A DNA stretch of 64,000 bases from Pelomonas sp051857475 (lineage in GTDB: Bacteria; Pseudomonadota; Gammaproteobacteria; Burkholderiales; Burkholderiaceae_C), in NCBI RefSeq assembly GCF_051857475.1, contig NZ_JBPZGZ010000002.1, positions 868,001 through 932,000 of the forward strand, written 5' to 3'. Every line of letters starts with the position of its first letter. Position 1 is the first letter of the stretch. Shown here piece by piece: positions 17,648 to 27,030 of this stretch. A program made the translations under genes and the position numbers. A model generated the notes under the pieces. The model had not been told where the DNA came from. It saw only the letters and a program-made list of their open reading frames with translations, and made no database searches.

Positions 17648-18251
17648 ACTCAAACCCCAGCGACGCCATGCGCTTGCCAAAGGCCGCGCGGTTGCCGCGG
17701 TTGGGGTCGACGATGAGCAGCTCGCACCTGGGCAGCGCGTGCTTGTCGATGAAGGTCGCCAGCGCGCCGCCGTCGTCGCGTTCATAGAGCACGTCGCTGC
17801 CGATGATGAGGTCGAAGCGACCCTGCACGCGCGGCGCGCCGCCCTGTGAGATCACGGCGTCTTCGCTCCAGTCGCCATGGCAATAGCGCATCGGCGCGAG
17901 TTCGTTCAGGCGCAGGTTCTCCAGCAGGAAGGCGCCGGCCAGTGGATGGATGTCGCTGGCCGTGACCTCGGCGCCGCGGCGATGGCAGACCAGGCTGGCC
18001 AGTGCCAGGCCGCAGCCGATCTCCAGGATGCGTTCGCCCTCCGGCAAGGGCCGCACGGCCATCGCGGCGGCGAGCCGCAGGCCCGAGGGCCAGACCTGAC
18101 CGAACAACGGCCATTGCGCAGACGAGATGCCGAGCGCCTCGGCGGCTCCAGCCGGGTCGGCGAACTGGTCGTTGTCGAGCAGGGAGCGGATCTGCAGGTC
18201 CGCCGCGCCGTCGATGGCGAGGGACTGGACCTTGATTTCGTAGCCGGGCAT
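17571..18251 (-). CDS. SAM-dependent methyltransferase (family 16 type)
   Basis: The 226 residues have the class I fold: motif I LEIGCGLALASL (about 76-87), the acidic end of strand 2 in ASDIHP, and IIGSDVLYE at about 151. This resembles the lysine methyltransferase group METTL20/FAM86 (Methyltransf_16), which modifies proteins such as ETF-beta, so a protein substrate is likely but unproven. It converges with the secreted protein gene and overlaps it by 77 bp. The downstream end is defined by a TGA inside that gene. Confidence 0.82.
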   Translation of the reverse strand: MPGYEIKVQSLAIDGAADLQIRSLLDNDQFADPAGAAEALGISSAQWPLFGQVWPSGLRLAAAMAVRPLPEGERILEIGCGLALASLVCHRRGAEVTASDIHPLAGAFLLENLRLNELAPMRYCHGDWSEDAVISQGGAPRVQGRFDLIIGSDVLYERDDGGALATFIDKHALPRCELLIVDPNRGNRAAFGKRMASLGFEFSETLLSAEAGRPDYRGRLMRFVRG

Positions 18252-18398
18252 GCGCCCTCCGGGGTGACCTGCGTGTTCGAGCGCAATGCGACACGGGGAG
18301 GTCAGCGCCGCTGTGGAGTCACAGCGACCGGGCGACAGGCCGGCGGGGCAAGACGGTGGCGGCCGCGCAGTGTGCGGCCGTGGGTCAGTGTAGGCGGA

Positions 18399-19079
18399 TC
18401 AGCTCATCAGGCTGTACGGTCCACCGCGCTCCAGCGCCTTCTTGTAGGCCGGTCGCGCATGGATGCGCGCCAGGAAGTCGCGCAGCTTGGGATAGGCGTC
18501 CATGTCGCCGCCGCGCACCGCTGCGGCCTCGATGGGGAAGCTCATCTGCACATCGGCCGCCGTGAACTCATTGCCGGCAAACCAGGGCCGTGACGCCAGT
18601 TCCGATTCCAGGAAGCGCAGCTGCGAGTCGATATTGGGCTGCACGAAGCCGCCCAGCACCTTGGCCGCGATGCCCTTGGCAATCGGCTTGACGAAGAAGG
18701 GCATGGGCGACTTGACGATCTTGCTGAACACCAGCTTCATCAGCAGCGGCGACATGGCCGAGCCTTCGGCGAAGTGCATGAAGAAGCGGTAGCGCAGCGT
18801 GTCGGCGTCTTCCGGCGCCGGGTTGGCGGGCTTGAGCCGACCCTGGCCGTAGCGATCCACCAGGTACTCCAGGATGGCACCGCTCTCGGCCACCGTCAGT
18901 CCGCCGTCGGTGATGACGGGGCTCTTGCCCAGCGGGTGCACCTGGCGCAGCTCGGGCGGCGCCAGCGAGGTCTTGGCGTCGCGCTGGTAGTGCTTGATCT
19001 CGTAGGGGAGACCGAGCTCTTCGAGCAGCCACAGCACGCGCTGCGAGCGGGAGTTGTTGAGGTGGTGGACGGTGATCAT
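18399..19079 (-). CDS. Glutathione S-transferase
   Basis: This 226-residue protein has an N-terminal thioredoxin-like domain with the active-site region HHLNNSRSQRVLWLLEELG and the cis-proline and glutathione-binding sequence GKSPVITDGG, then TVAESGAILEYL. An all-helical C-terminal domain (about 90-226) follows with the WFAGNEFTAADV motif. The serine of SRS is the likely catalytic residue. The frame extends 15 codons upstream, but this ATG is the natural start. The 147 bp before the methyltransferase gene contain one GGCCGC/GCGGCC hairpin and nothing else I can name. Confidence 0.9.
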   Translation of the reverse strand: MITVHHLNNSRSQRVLWLLEELGLPYEIKHYQRDAKTSLAPPELRQVHPLGKSPVITDGGLTVAESGAILEYLVDRYGQGRLKPANPAPEDADTLRYRFFMHFAEGSAMSPLLMKLVFSKIVKSPMPFFVKPIAKGIAAKVLGGFVQPNIDSQLRFLESELASRPWFAGNEFTAADVQMSFPIEAAAVRGGDMDAYPKLRDFLARIHARPAYKKALERGGPYSLMS

Positions 19080-19101
19080 GGGCCGCAGTGTAGGCAGGCT
19101 C

Positions 19102-19560
19102 CTAGCGCGGCTCTTCAGCGGCAAGGCTTCTCAAGGCTTGAACCTGCCAGTCCATCTCCGGCTGGAAGGACTCGCGCTGCTGCACGGCGCCATAGCCGCC
19201 CTCGCCGTAGACGCTGGCGTAGGCCGCGTACTCGGCCGCGCGCAGGGCCTTGCCCGCCAGGGCGTTGGCGACGGCATAGGAGGCCGACACGGCCGCGTGG
19301 CCCACGCCGTCCAGCGAGCGCGAGCCGGGGTGGTGGTTGGCCAACCGGGCCGCCTCCGTTGCTGCGGTCTCCAGCTCGGCGGATGAGGCCCGGCCCTCGA
19401 GGTGGCGCACCAGCACGTGCAGGCAGTCGATGACGGCGGGGTCTTCGAGCAGGTGATGCACCCGCTGCACGCAGGCCAGGCCGAAGCGCAGCCTCAACCG
19501 CAGCCGCTCCGGCGCATCCAGCGCCAGTTCGCGGGCCAGTCGGTCGAGGGCGTCGTTCAC
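19102..19560 (-). CDS. Putative immunity-like protein (Imm5-like helical repeat)
   Basis: The 152 residues begin at a GTG 4 bp after the POT transporter stop, so they are probably co-transcribed. The protein is all helical, with a leucine and arginine-rich N-terminal half (RLRLRLRFGLACVQRVHHLLED) and alanine-rich helices holding ASYAVANALAG and AAEYAAYASV. This pattern resembles the putative immunity proteins of the Imm5-like group in polymorphic toxin systems. The resemblance comes from memory of the pattern, not from a search. No toxin gene is nearby. Confidence 0.6.
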   Translation of the reverse strand: MNDALDRLARELALDAPERLRLRLRFGLACVQRVHHLLEDPAVIDCLHVLVRHLEGRASSAELETAATEAARLANHHPGSRSLDGVGHAAVSASYAVANALAGKALRAAEYAAYASVYGEGGYGAVQQRESFQPEMDWQVQALRSLAAEEPR

Positions 19561-19564
19561 GGGG

Positions 19565-20989
<1,425 letters not shown>

Positions 20990-21142
20990 GGGGGTGTCCC
21001 GGAAAACTGCGAAAGCCGAGACTGTCCATGGCTGCGGCCGGGCTGGCAATGCGCAATCGCCCGGGCATGACGGCCGTCATGGGGCCGGGCCGCCGTTTTC
21101 CTTGCTTACGATGTGGCGCATTCGTCAAGGGAGAGGCTGGGC

Positions 21143-22525
21143 ATGGAGAGCTTTGTCACCGAGGAGCGCCTGGAGCGCAGCCTGGCCCGGGCGGCCTGGA
21201 AGACGCCCCAGCAGCTGAGGTCGCTGCGGGCCTGGCGCATACGGCCGACGGACGAGAGGGCGTTGAAGTTCTTCTTCCACACCAACACCCAGGCCAAGGC
21301 CGACGCGCTGGCCGCCGTGCTGAAGGCGCGTGGTTATCAACCGCAGGTGCGCAAGACGGGCGCTTTTGTGGACTGGACCGCCACCTGGCTGGAGATGGCG
21401 TCGTGGGCGGTCAGCGGCCTCACCCCGCCGCTGCCGATGGCGGAGGACGTCCTGCTCGCCTGGGCCCAGGAGATGTGCCGGCTCGGCCCGCGGCATGACT
21501 GCGAGTTCGAAGGGTGGTTCTGCGAGACGCCGGACTTCCTGGAAAAGAACGACGACCACTGGCTGCAGGGCCGTCCGGACGGCACCATGGACCTGGACAT
21601 CTACCGCTGGAGCGCCGCCTCCGAGGCCGCACTGGCGGAGAACGATGTCTACTGGGTCAGCCCTGGTTCGGGTCTGGGCTCCCTGGAGCCGCTGCAGCGC
21701 TACGCCGACAAGATCCGTGGCCTGCGCAGCCCATCGGAAGCGCTGAGTCTGGCGAGCATCGACCAGCTGCCGGCGCTGGAGCAGATCTATCTGCACAAGG
21801 CGCCCCAGGCCCATGGCGACTACCGCAAGCTGCCCAAGCTGCGCGGCTTTCGCAGCCTGGACGCCGAGAAGCTCGATCCCCGGTGGCTGAACAACCCCAG
21901 CCTGCGCAGCGTGGAACTGCGGCGTCCGCGCAAGCTCAAGACCTTGAAGGCCCTCGACGGCTGGCAGGGGCTGGAGACCCTCATCCTGTCCGGCGCACCG
22001 CTGGCCTCGCTGGAGGGCCTGGCGCAGGTCCCGGCGCTGAAAGAGCTGCGCCTGGCGAACTGCCTGAGCATCACCGACATCGGCGAGCTGCCCCAAGCCT
22101 GGGGCGTCGAGCGGCTGGAGATGTTCAAGCTGCCCAAGGTGCAGAGCTTCGAGCCCATCGCGGGGCTGAAGGCTCTGCGCTGGGCCTTCGTCCACAGCCG
22201 CGACGGCACGCTGGCCAGCTACGAGACCTTTAAGCACTGGCCCGAACTGCAGAACGCCGGCGTGCTGCTGCAGATGGGCCGCGTCGACTTCGAGGCCCTG
22301 GCCCGGCACCCATCGGCGGCGGAGCTGATGCTGTACACCCAGAAAGGCTTCGCGCTGCCCGGCGAGGACGAGCTGCGCCGGGTGTTGCAGGCCCACGGCC
22401 GCCAGGTGCGCAGCGTCTTCCTGCGGCCCAAGGACGAGTGCCCGTCCATCCACGTCACCTTCGAGTCGCCCTACTGGCGCTTGCCCGCTGCGCATGAAGG
22501 GCATGCGCGCATGTTCGTGGAGTGA
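21143..22525 (+). CDS. RraB-like domain plus leucine-rich repeats
   Basis: This is a 460-residue cytoplasmic protein. Residues about 38-130 resemble the RraB (RNase E inhibitor-like) domain, with FFFHTNTQAKADALAAVLKA and a closing CEFEGWFCE. Residues about 200-400 hold degenerate leucine-rich repeats (LETLILSGAPLASLEGL, LKELRLANCLSITDI). The ATG follows AAGGGAG at good spacing, while a start 10 codons earlier lacks one. It overlaps the next gene by GTGA. The combination suggests a protein-interaction module attached to a small regulatory domain, and its partner is unknown. Confidence 0.65.
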   Translation: MESFVTEERLERSLARAAWKTPQQLRSLRAWRIRPTDERALKFFFHTNTQAKADALAAVLKARGYQPQVRKTGAFVDWTATWLEMASWAVSGLTPPLPMAEDVLLAWAQEMCRLGPRHDCEFEGWFCETPDFLEKNDDHWLQGRPDGTMDLDIYRWSAASEAALAENDVYWVSPGSGLGSLEPLQRYADKIRGLRSPSEALSLASIDQLPALEQIYLHKAPQAHGDYRKLPKLRGFRSLDAEKLDPRWLNNPSLRSVELRRPRKLKTLKALDGWQGLETLILSGAPLASLEGLAQVPALKELRLANCLSITDIGELPQAWGVERLEMFKLPKVQSFEPIAGLKALRWAFVHSRDGTLASYETFKHWPELQNAGVLLQMGRVDFEALARHPSAAELMLYTQKGFALPGEDELRRVLQAHGRQVRSVFLRPKDECPSIHVTFESPYWRLPAAHEGHARMFVE

Positions 22526-23544
22526 CGCGCGTGAACACCATCCTCGTCAGCGGCGGCAGCGGCTTCATCGCCGGTGTGCTGATCCGCCAGTTGCTGGCCG
22601 CTGGCTGGCAGGTGCACGCCACCGTGCGCGACCTGAAGCGCGAGCCGGCCTTGCGCCAGGGGCTGGGCGTGGGCAGCAGCGAACAGCTGCGCTGCTTTGC
22701 TGCCGACCTGCTGGCCGACGCCGGCTGGGCCGAGGCGGCGGCCGGTTGCAGCCACATGGCCCATCTCGCGTCGCCGCTGCCTGTGGGCGTGCCGCGCGAT
22801 GCCAACGACCTCATCACGCCTGCCCGCGACGGCGCCCTGCGGGCGCTGAGGGCAGCCCGCGATGCCGGCGTGCGGCGCGTCGTCATGACATCCTCCGTCG
22901 CCGCCATCTCCTATGGCCACGGCCCGGGCGACCACCATTTCACCGAGGACGACTGGACGCGGCTGCAGACGCCCGGCATCCCGGCCTATGTGCAGTCCAA
23001 GACGGTGGCCGAGCGCGCCGCGCGCGACTGGGTGGCGCGCGAGGGCAGTGGGCTGGAGTTCTGCACCGTCAACCCTTCCGTCGTGCTCGGGCCGGTAGCC
23101 AGTGCCGACTATTCGGCCAGTGTCGTCATCGTGCAGAGCCTGCTGCAGGGCCGCATCCCGGCCATGCCGCGCATCGGCTTCGGCATCGTCGACGTGCGCG
23201 ACGTGGCCGAGTTGCACTGGCGCGCCCTGACCGCGCCACAGAGCATGGCCGACGAGCGCTTCATCGCCTGCGGCGGTTTCCTGTGGCTGCGTGAGATCGC
23301 TGCCATCCTGCGTGCCGAGCTTGGCGAGAAGGCGGGCAAGGTGCCGACCCTGGAAATGCCCGACTGGGCCGTGCGCCTGCTGGCCAAGGTCAGCCCGGCG
23401 GTGCGTGCCGCTGCCAGCGAACTGGGCACGACCCGTCACCAGGATTCGACCCATGCCCGCGAGGTGCTGGGCTGGGTGCCGCGCCCGCCGCGCGAGGCCA
23501 TCGTGCAGACGGCACGTGATCTGGTGGCGTTGCGGGTGGTCTAG
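22522..23544 (+). CDS. NAD(P)-dependent epimerase / dihydroflavonol-reductase-like protein
   Basis: The 340 residues form an extended SDR. The dinucleotide motif GGSGFIAG is at 11-18, the catalytic region is MTSSVAAISYG with YVQSK at about 155-159, and NPSVVLGP is near 182. This is the anthocyanidin or cinnamoyl-CoA reductase-like subgroup, which reduces carbonyls with NADPH. The GTG overlaps the stop of the RraB-LRR gene. A second GTG three codons on is equally possible. The convergent gene overlaps its end by 4 bp. Confidence 0.85.
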   Translation: MTRVNTILVSGGSGFIAGVLIRQLLAAGWQVHATVRDLKREPALRQGLGVGSSEQLRCFAADLLADAGWAEAAAGCSHMAHLASPLPVGVPRDANDLITPARDGALRALRAARDAGVRRVVMTSSVAAISYGHGPGDHHFTEDDWTRLQTPGIPAYVQSKTVAERAARDWVAREGSGLEFCTVNPSVVLGPVASADYSASVVIVQSLLQGRIPAMPRIGFGIVDVRDVAELHWRALTAPQSMADERFIACGGFLWLREIAAILRAELGEKAGKVPTLEMPDWAVRLLAKVSPAVRAAASELGTTRHQDSTHAREVLGWVPRPPREAIVQTARDLVALRVV

Positions 23545-24125
23545 CGCAACCAGGCGGCTGGCAGGCCAAGCTCGGCGCGCATCGCCTCGCCGACGTCACA
23601 GTACGTGGCCTTGGCGACCTCGCCGTGATCGAATTCGAAATAGATCACCGGCCGGCCGACTTCGCCCTCACGATTGGCGCGCAGCCGGAAGAAGCGGAAC
23701 CGGACCTGGGCCGCCGCGGCGAAGCTTTCGCCCAGGTCGCGCTCGGCCAGCACCAGTTCGGCGTCACGGCCCCGCGCGGGGCGCAGCAGCCGGAAGTCGT
23801 GAAGCAGGCAGTCCGCGCCGCCACCGGCCGTCAGCTCCAGGTGCTCGCCGGCTGCGTCGAACAGCGGCACGATCTGCCACTGCGGCCGCTGCCCTTGTGA
23901 CACCGGCAGCTCGGCGTACAGCGTCAACACCTCGAAGCCATGGGCATTGAAGTTCTCCCGGTGGGCCAGCATGGCCATGCCGGGCGCAGTGCCGGCCTGC
24001 AGGGCGACGCGGTTGATGCCGGGGCGCAGGGCCTGCACGCGGTCGGCAGCCTGGGCCGCAGCGGACCAGAGCAGCAGCGAGCCCAGGCCCATCACGGCGC
24101 GACTCGCGCGGTGCAGTGCAGCCAT
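23541..24125 (-). CDS. Secreted protein, possibly CarG-like
   Basis: This 194-residue protein has a signal peptide (1-27, cleavage after AQA). The mature region is beta-rich and contains MAMLAHRENFNAHGFEVLT and LELTAGGGADCLLHDFRLL. These segments recall the CarG family of periplasmic proteins linked to carbapenem self-resistance in Serratia. The recall is tentative and no carbapenem genes are here, so any such role would be unproven. One cysteine pair (ADC and TYC) may form a disulfide. It stands alone. Confidence 0.55.
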   Translation of the reverse strand: MAALHRASRAVMGLGSLLLWSAAAQAADRVQALRPGINRVALQAGTAPGMAMLAHRENFNAHGFEVLTLYAELPVSQGQRPQWQIVPLFDAAGEHLELTAGGGADCLLHDFRLLRPARGRDAELVLAERDLGESFAAAAQVRFRFFRLRANREGEVGRPVIYFEFDHGEVAKATYCDVGEAMRAELGLPAAWLR

Positions 24126-24174
24126 GGTTTTCTCCTTCAGAGCGACGCTGCCATTCTGGACAGCCGCCGTGGAA

Positions 24175-24209
24175 GAAAAAAGTTGGGCCGCGGAGACTTG
24201 CTTCCGCGG
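24175..24209 (-). terminator. Rho-independent terminator after the small lipoprotein gene
   Basis: Read on the minus strand, a hairpin with arms CCGCGGA/TCCGCGG and an 8-base loop follows the lipoprotein stop by about 20 bp. A run of six T comes seven bases further on. The gap before the T-run is longer than ideal. It would separate the lipoprotein gene from the secreted protein gene downstream. Confidence 0.5.
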
Positions 24210-24229
24210 TGCCGCGCCTCACGAAGCGG

Positions 24230-24508
24230 TCAGCGCCGCTTGGAGCCAGAAGATGCGTTGTCCAGCATCGCGTTAAACACGACATCGGCGAGCCAGTCGC
24301 CAAAGCCATAGCGTTTGGACTGGGCGTTCAAGCGATCGGCACGCGCGTCCTGCAACTGCGCCACCTCGCGCATGCCGTCCTTCTGCGCCGCCACGGCACG
24401 CTGGGTGCTGCGATCGGCCTCGGCGCTCAGGCCGGGGTCGCGAAACTGCGTGGAGGCGCAGCCCGTCAAGGCGACGGTCAGCAGGGCGAGGCGAAATGAT
24501 CGGGTCAT
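24230..24508 (-). CDS. Small outer-membrane-type lipoprotein, unknown function
   Basis: This 92-residue protein has a lipoprotein signal with lipobox LTGC (cysteine at residue 16). The mature part is charged and probably helical (RSTQRAVAAQKDGMREVAQLQDA) and ends in a basic tail. Residue +2 after the cysteine is Ala, so sorting to the outer membrane is expected. I recognise no family. It lies between a hairpin terminator and the GlxA-type regulator gene, in the same direction as the latter and 37 bp away. Confidence 0.65.
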   Translation of the reverse strand: MTRSFRLALLTVALTGCASTQFRDPGLSAEADRSTQRAVAAQKDGMREVAQLQDARADRLNAQSKRYGFGDWLADVVFNAMLDNASSGSKRR

Positions 24509-24545
24509 CACGGAGCAGGTCGTCGAGGATGCGTGATGGTAGTGG

Positions 24546-25493
24546 CTAACTGCCCAAGCGCGCGCCACGTCGCGTGACCTGCGGCGGCACGCCGAAGTTG
24601 CGCACGAACACCTCGCGCAGATGGCGCCGGTCGCGGAAGCCCGACTCGCGCGCCACGATCTCCAGCGGGTGGCGGCTCTGCTCGATCATCAGCCGCGCCG
24701 CCTCCAGCCTCAGGCCTTCGATGGCCTTGGCCGGGGATTGCCCGGTCTCGGCCGTGAACACGCGGCTGAACTGGCGCGGGCTCAGGTGAGCCACCTCGGC
24801 CAGCTCTTCCACCGACAGCGCCTGCTTCAAGTGGGCGCGCGCATAGTCCAGGGCCTGCTGGATGCGGTCGGTCTTGGGGGCCAGCTCCAGCAGTTCGGAA
24901 TGCTGGGACTGCCCGCCCGTGCGCCGCTGCGGCATGACCAGCTTGTGGGCGACGGCGCGGGCGACGTCCTGGCCCAGGTCGGCCTCCACCATGGCCAGGG
25001 CCAGGTCCAGGGCGGCCGTCATGCCGGCCGAGGTCCACAGCGGGCCGTCGACGATGAAGATGCGGTCGTCATCGACCTGGACTTCGGGGTGGCGGGCCTG
25101 CAGGTCGCGGGCAAACAGCCAATGCGTGGTCGCGCGCCGCCCGTCCAGCAGGCCGGCCTCGGCGAGTGCAAAGCCGCCCGTGCACAGGCCGGCGATGCGC
25201 CGCGCATGGCGCTCTGCACGGCGCAGGAACTTCAGCACCTCGGTTTCAGCCGGCGCCACGATGGGGTCGGAGGCGCCCGTCACCAGCCAGGTGTCGGCCT
25301 GGGTGCAGGAGGCCAGGGGCAGGGTGCTGACGCGCACGCCGCTGGACGACATCACATCGCCGCCGGTCACGCTGTAGCAGGCGAAGTCGTAGAACTTGTC
25401 TTCGGTGACGAGGTTGGCGAACTCGAAGACGGCCTGCGTCGACAGCGCCATCAGCTGGAAGCCTTCACTGACGATAAAGCCCAGGCGGTGCAT
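24546..25493 (-). CDS. GlxA-family AraC-type transcriptional regulator
   Basis: This 315-residue protein has an N-terminal DJ-1/PfpI-like domain (about 1-180, with IAGLCTGGFALAEAGLLDG around the nucleophile-elbow cysteine) and two AraC helix-turn-helix units at the C-terminus (about 220-315, with LSVEELAEVAHLSPRQFSRVF). The ATG begins the conserved MHRLGFIV segment, and a TTG nine codons earlier is less likely. It is divergent from an SDR gene across a 38-bp dyad. It probably controls the SDR and itself. The ligand is unknown. Confidence 0.87.
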   Translation of the reverse strand: MHRLGFIVSEGFQLMALSTQAVFEFANLVTEDKFYDFACYSVTGGDVMSSSGVRVSTLPLASCTQADTWLVTGASDPIVAPAETEVLKFLRRAERHARRIAGLCTGGFALAEAGLLDGRRATTHWLFARDLQARHPEVQVDDDRIFIVDGPLWTSAGMTAALDLALAMVEADLGQDVARAVAHKLVMPQRRTGGQSQHSELLELAPKTDRIQQALDYARAHLKQALSVEELAEVAHLSPRQFSRVFTAETGQSPAKAIEGLRLEAARLMIEQSRHPLEIVARESGFRDRRHLREVFVRNFGVPPQVTRRGARLGS

Positions 25494-25511
25494 GCCGGCC
25501 ACTTGGTGTTG

Positions 25512-25549
25512 ATGTCTCAAAACATGACTGTATACGTCATTTGAGACAT
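25512..25549. promoter_or_regulatory. Operator palindrome between glxA-like regulator and SDR
   Basis: Perfect 10-bp arms ATGTCTCAAA and TTTGAGACAT face each other across 18 bp. Inside them sits a second inverted repeat, ATGAC/GTCAT, around TGTATAC. The element lies 19 bp upstream of the regulator start and about 60 bp upstream of the SDR start. It is AT-rich against a GC-rich background. It is the natural site for the divergent AraC-type regulator, and binding is inferred. Confidence 0.65.
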
Positions 25550-25606
25550 GCGCCTGTGTCCCCAGAATTTGCCCATGTCATTCACTTCCCTTGCGGAGAA
25601 CCTGTC

Positions 25607-26407
25607 ATGAGCCCTTCGTCTTCCCTTGGCACCGCCCTGATCACCGGCGCCTCATCCGGCATCGGCGCCGTCTACGCCGACCGCCTGGCCCGCCGCGGCC
25701 ACGACCTTGTCCTCGTCGCCCGCGATGGCGCGCGCCTCGATACGCTGGCCTCCCGGCTGACGGCCGAGACCGGCCGCAAGGTCGAGGTCCTGGTCGCCGA
25801 CCTCGCCGACGCCACGGAACGCGCCCGCGTCGAGCAGCGGCTGCGCGAAGACGCCAGCATCACCCTGCTGGTCAACAACGCCGGCGTCGGCACACCGGCC
25901 AAGCTGCTGGAGGCCGACGTCGAAAAGATGGCCCACATGATCGAACTGAATGTGACGGCGCTGACGCGTCTGACCTACGCGGCCGTGCCCGGCTTTGTCG
26001 CGCGCGGCCGGGGTGCGGTCATCAACATCTCATCCATCGTCAGCATCGCGCCCGAACTTTTGAATGGCGTCTACGGCGGCAGCAAGGCCTTCGTGACGGC
26101 CTTCAGCCAGTCCCTGCACCACGAGCTGGCCGCCCAGGGCCTGCGCGTGCAGGCCGTGCTGCCCGGTGCGACGGCGACCGAGTTCTGGGAGCGCGGTGGC
26201 CTGGCCGTCGAGCACCTGCCCAAGGAGTGGGTGATGTCGGCCGAGGCCCTGGTCGATGCGGCCCTGGTGGGCTTCGACGGCGGCGAGCTGATCACCGTGC
26301 CGTCGCTGCATGACGAGGCGCCGCTGAAGGCCTACGAGGCAGCGCGGCAGACCATGCTGGGCCAGCTGTCGAGCAACACGCCGGCGCCGCGCTACGTGAC
26401 GGCCTGA
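25607..26407 (+). CDS. Short-chain dehydrogenase/reductase (DltE/YqjQ-like)
   Basis: The 266 residues have TGASSGIG in the cofactor loop, NNAG at about 89-92, and catalytic Ser with YGGSK (about 153-157). The ATG follows GGAG at 8 bp. An open stretch upstream has further ATGs but no conserved sequence. It is divergent from the GlxA-type regulator and shares its operator, so it is the best candidate target. The substrate cannot be deduced from sequence, as is usual in this family. Confidence 0.87.
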   Translation: MSPSSSLGTALITGASSGIGAVYADRLARRGHDLVLVARDGARLDTLASRLTAETGRKVEVLVADLADATERARVEQRLREDASITLLVNNAGVGTPAKLLEADVEKMAHMIELNVTALTRLTYAAVPGFVARGRGAVINISSIVSIAPELLNGVYGGSKAFVTAFSQSLHHELAAQGLRVQAVLPGATATEFWERGGLAVEHLPKEWVMSAEALVDAALVGFDGGELITVPSLHDEAPLKAYEAARQTMLGQLSSNTPAPRYVTA

Positions 26408-26410
26408 AGC

Positions 26411-26683
26411 TCAGAGGTCGGGTGCTTCGTCCACGGCCATCTGCAGCTCCTCGTCATGGAGCTCGGTCCCGTCGACGAAGCCGGCCTTCAGGCGGCACCT
26501 GGCCTCGGGCAGCGCCAGGCTCAGGCCACGGCGCTGGCGGATGAAGGTGGCCAGGGCGTAGTTGGACAGGGCGAACACAGGCACCTGCCAGTTGAGCCGG
26601 CAGCGCTGGATGAGGCTGGAGTCGAAGTCAGGCTCCACCCAGGGGCCTTCGATGTCGGCGACGCTGCGCAGCTCCAGGGCCAT
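26411..26683 (-). CDS. CDI immunity-like protein (CdiI_3-type), orphan
   Basis: This 90-residue protein contains EGPWVEPDFDSSLIQRCRLN and a helical segment YALATFIRQRRGLSLALPEA. The pattern (W-x-EP-x-[FY]DS-L-x-RC, then IxQxxGLxxLxPxAxxRL) is that of immunity proteins assigned to contact-dependent growth inhibition systems. That assignment is from memory of the family and needs a profile search. No CdiA, CdiB or toxin tip is in the window. It follows the small membrane protein gene by 3 bp and may be the last gene of a helicase operon. Confidence 0.6.
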   Translation of the reverse strand: MALELRSVADIEGPWVEPDFDSSLIQRCRLNWQVPVFALSNYALATFIRQRRGLSLALPEARCRLKAGFVDGTELHDEELQMAVDEAPDL

Positions 26684-26686
26684 GAC

Positions 26687-27028
26687 TCAATCCCGCAGTG
26701 CACGCACCACGGCGGCGATGGTCATGACCGCACCCACCGGGAACATCCAGGCTAACGCCAGGAACACGGCCGACTCATGCCGCATGGCGAAGCCGAAGAT
26801 GCCGATGCCGAGGGCGAACATGCCCATCAGGAACAGCACCCAGTTGCCGATGGCGCGGCCGGTGTCGCTGACGTCGTCGTCTTCCCAGATGAGCAGCGCA
26901 ATGGCCAACGGAGCGCAGACCGCCGCCATCAGCCATTTCGGCACATGGTGGCCGTGATGCCCGTCCCAGCGCATCAGCAGCGGGGGCGGGATGCCCAGCA
27001 GGATGATGGTGATGATCCTGCGCAACAT
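26687..27028 (-). CDS. Small integral membrane protein, unknown function
   Basis: This 113-residue protein has about four hydrophobic helices. The first is IITIILLGIPPPLLM, and the last is near WMFPVGAVMTIAAVV. A histidine cluster (GHHGHH) sits between helices 1 and 2. The start is 2 bp after the helicase stop, so they are probably co-transcribed. The frame is open upstream inside the helicase gene, but that part is a shadow. I recognise no family. Confidence 0.65.
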   Translation of the reverse strand: MLRRIITIILLGIPPPLLMRWDGHHGHHVPKWLMAAVCAPLAIALLIWEDDDVSDTGRAIGNWVLFLMGMFALGIGIFGFAMRHESAVFLALAWMFPVGAVMTIAAVVRALRD

Positions 27029-27030
27029 CG

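Noticed and set aside
18361..18379. GGCCGC/GCGGCC hairpin as a terminator for the glutathione transferase gene.
   Set aside because: No T-run follows on either strand and such stems are common by chance at this GC content.
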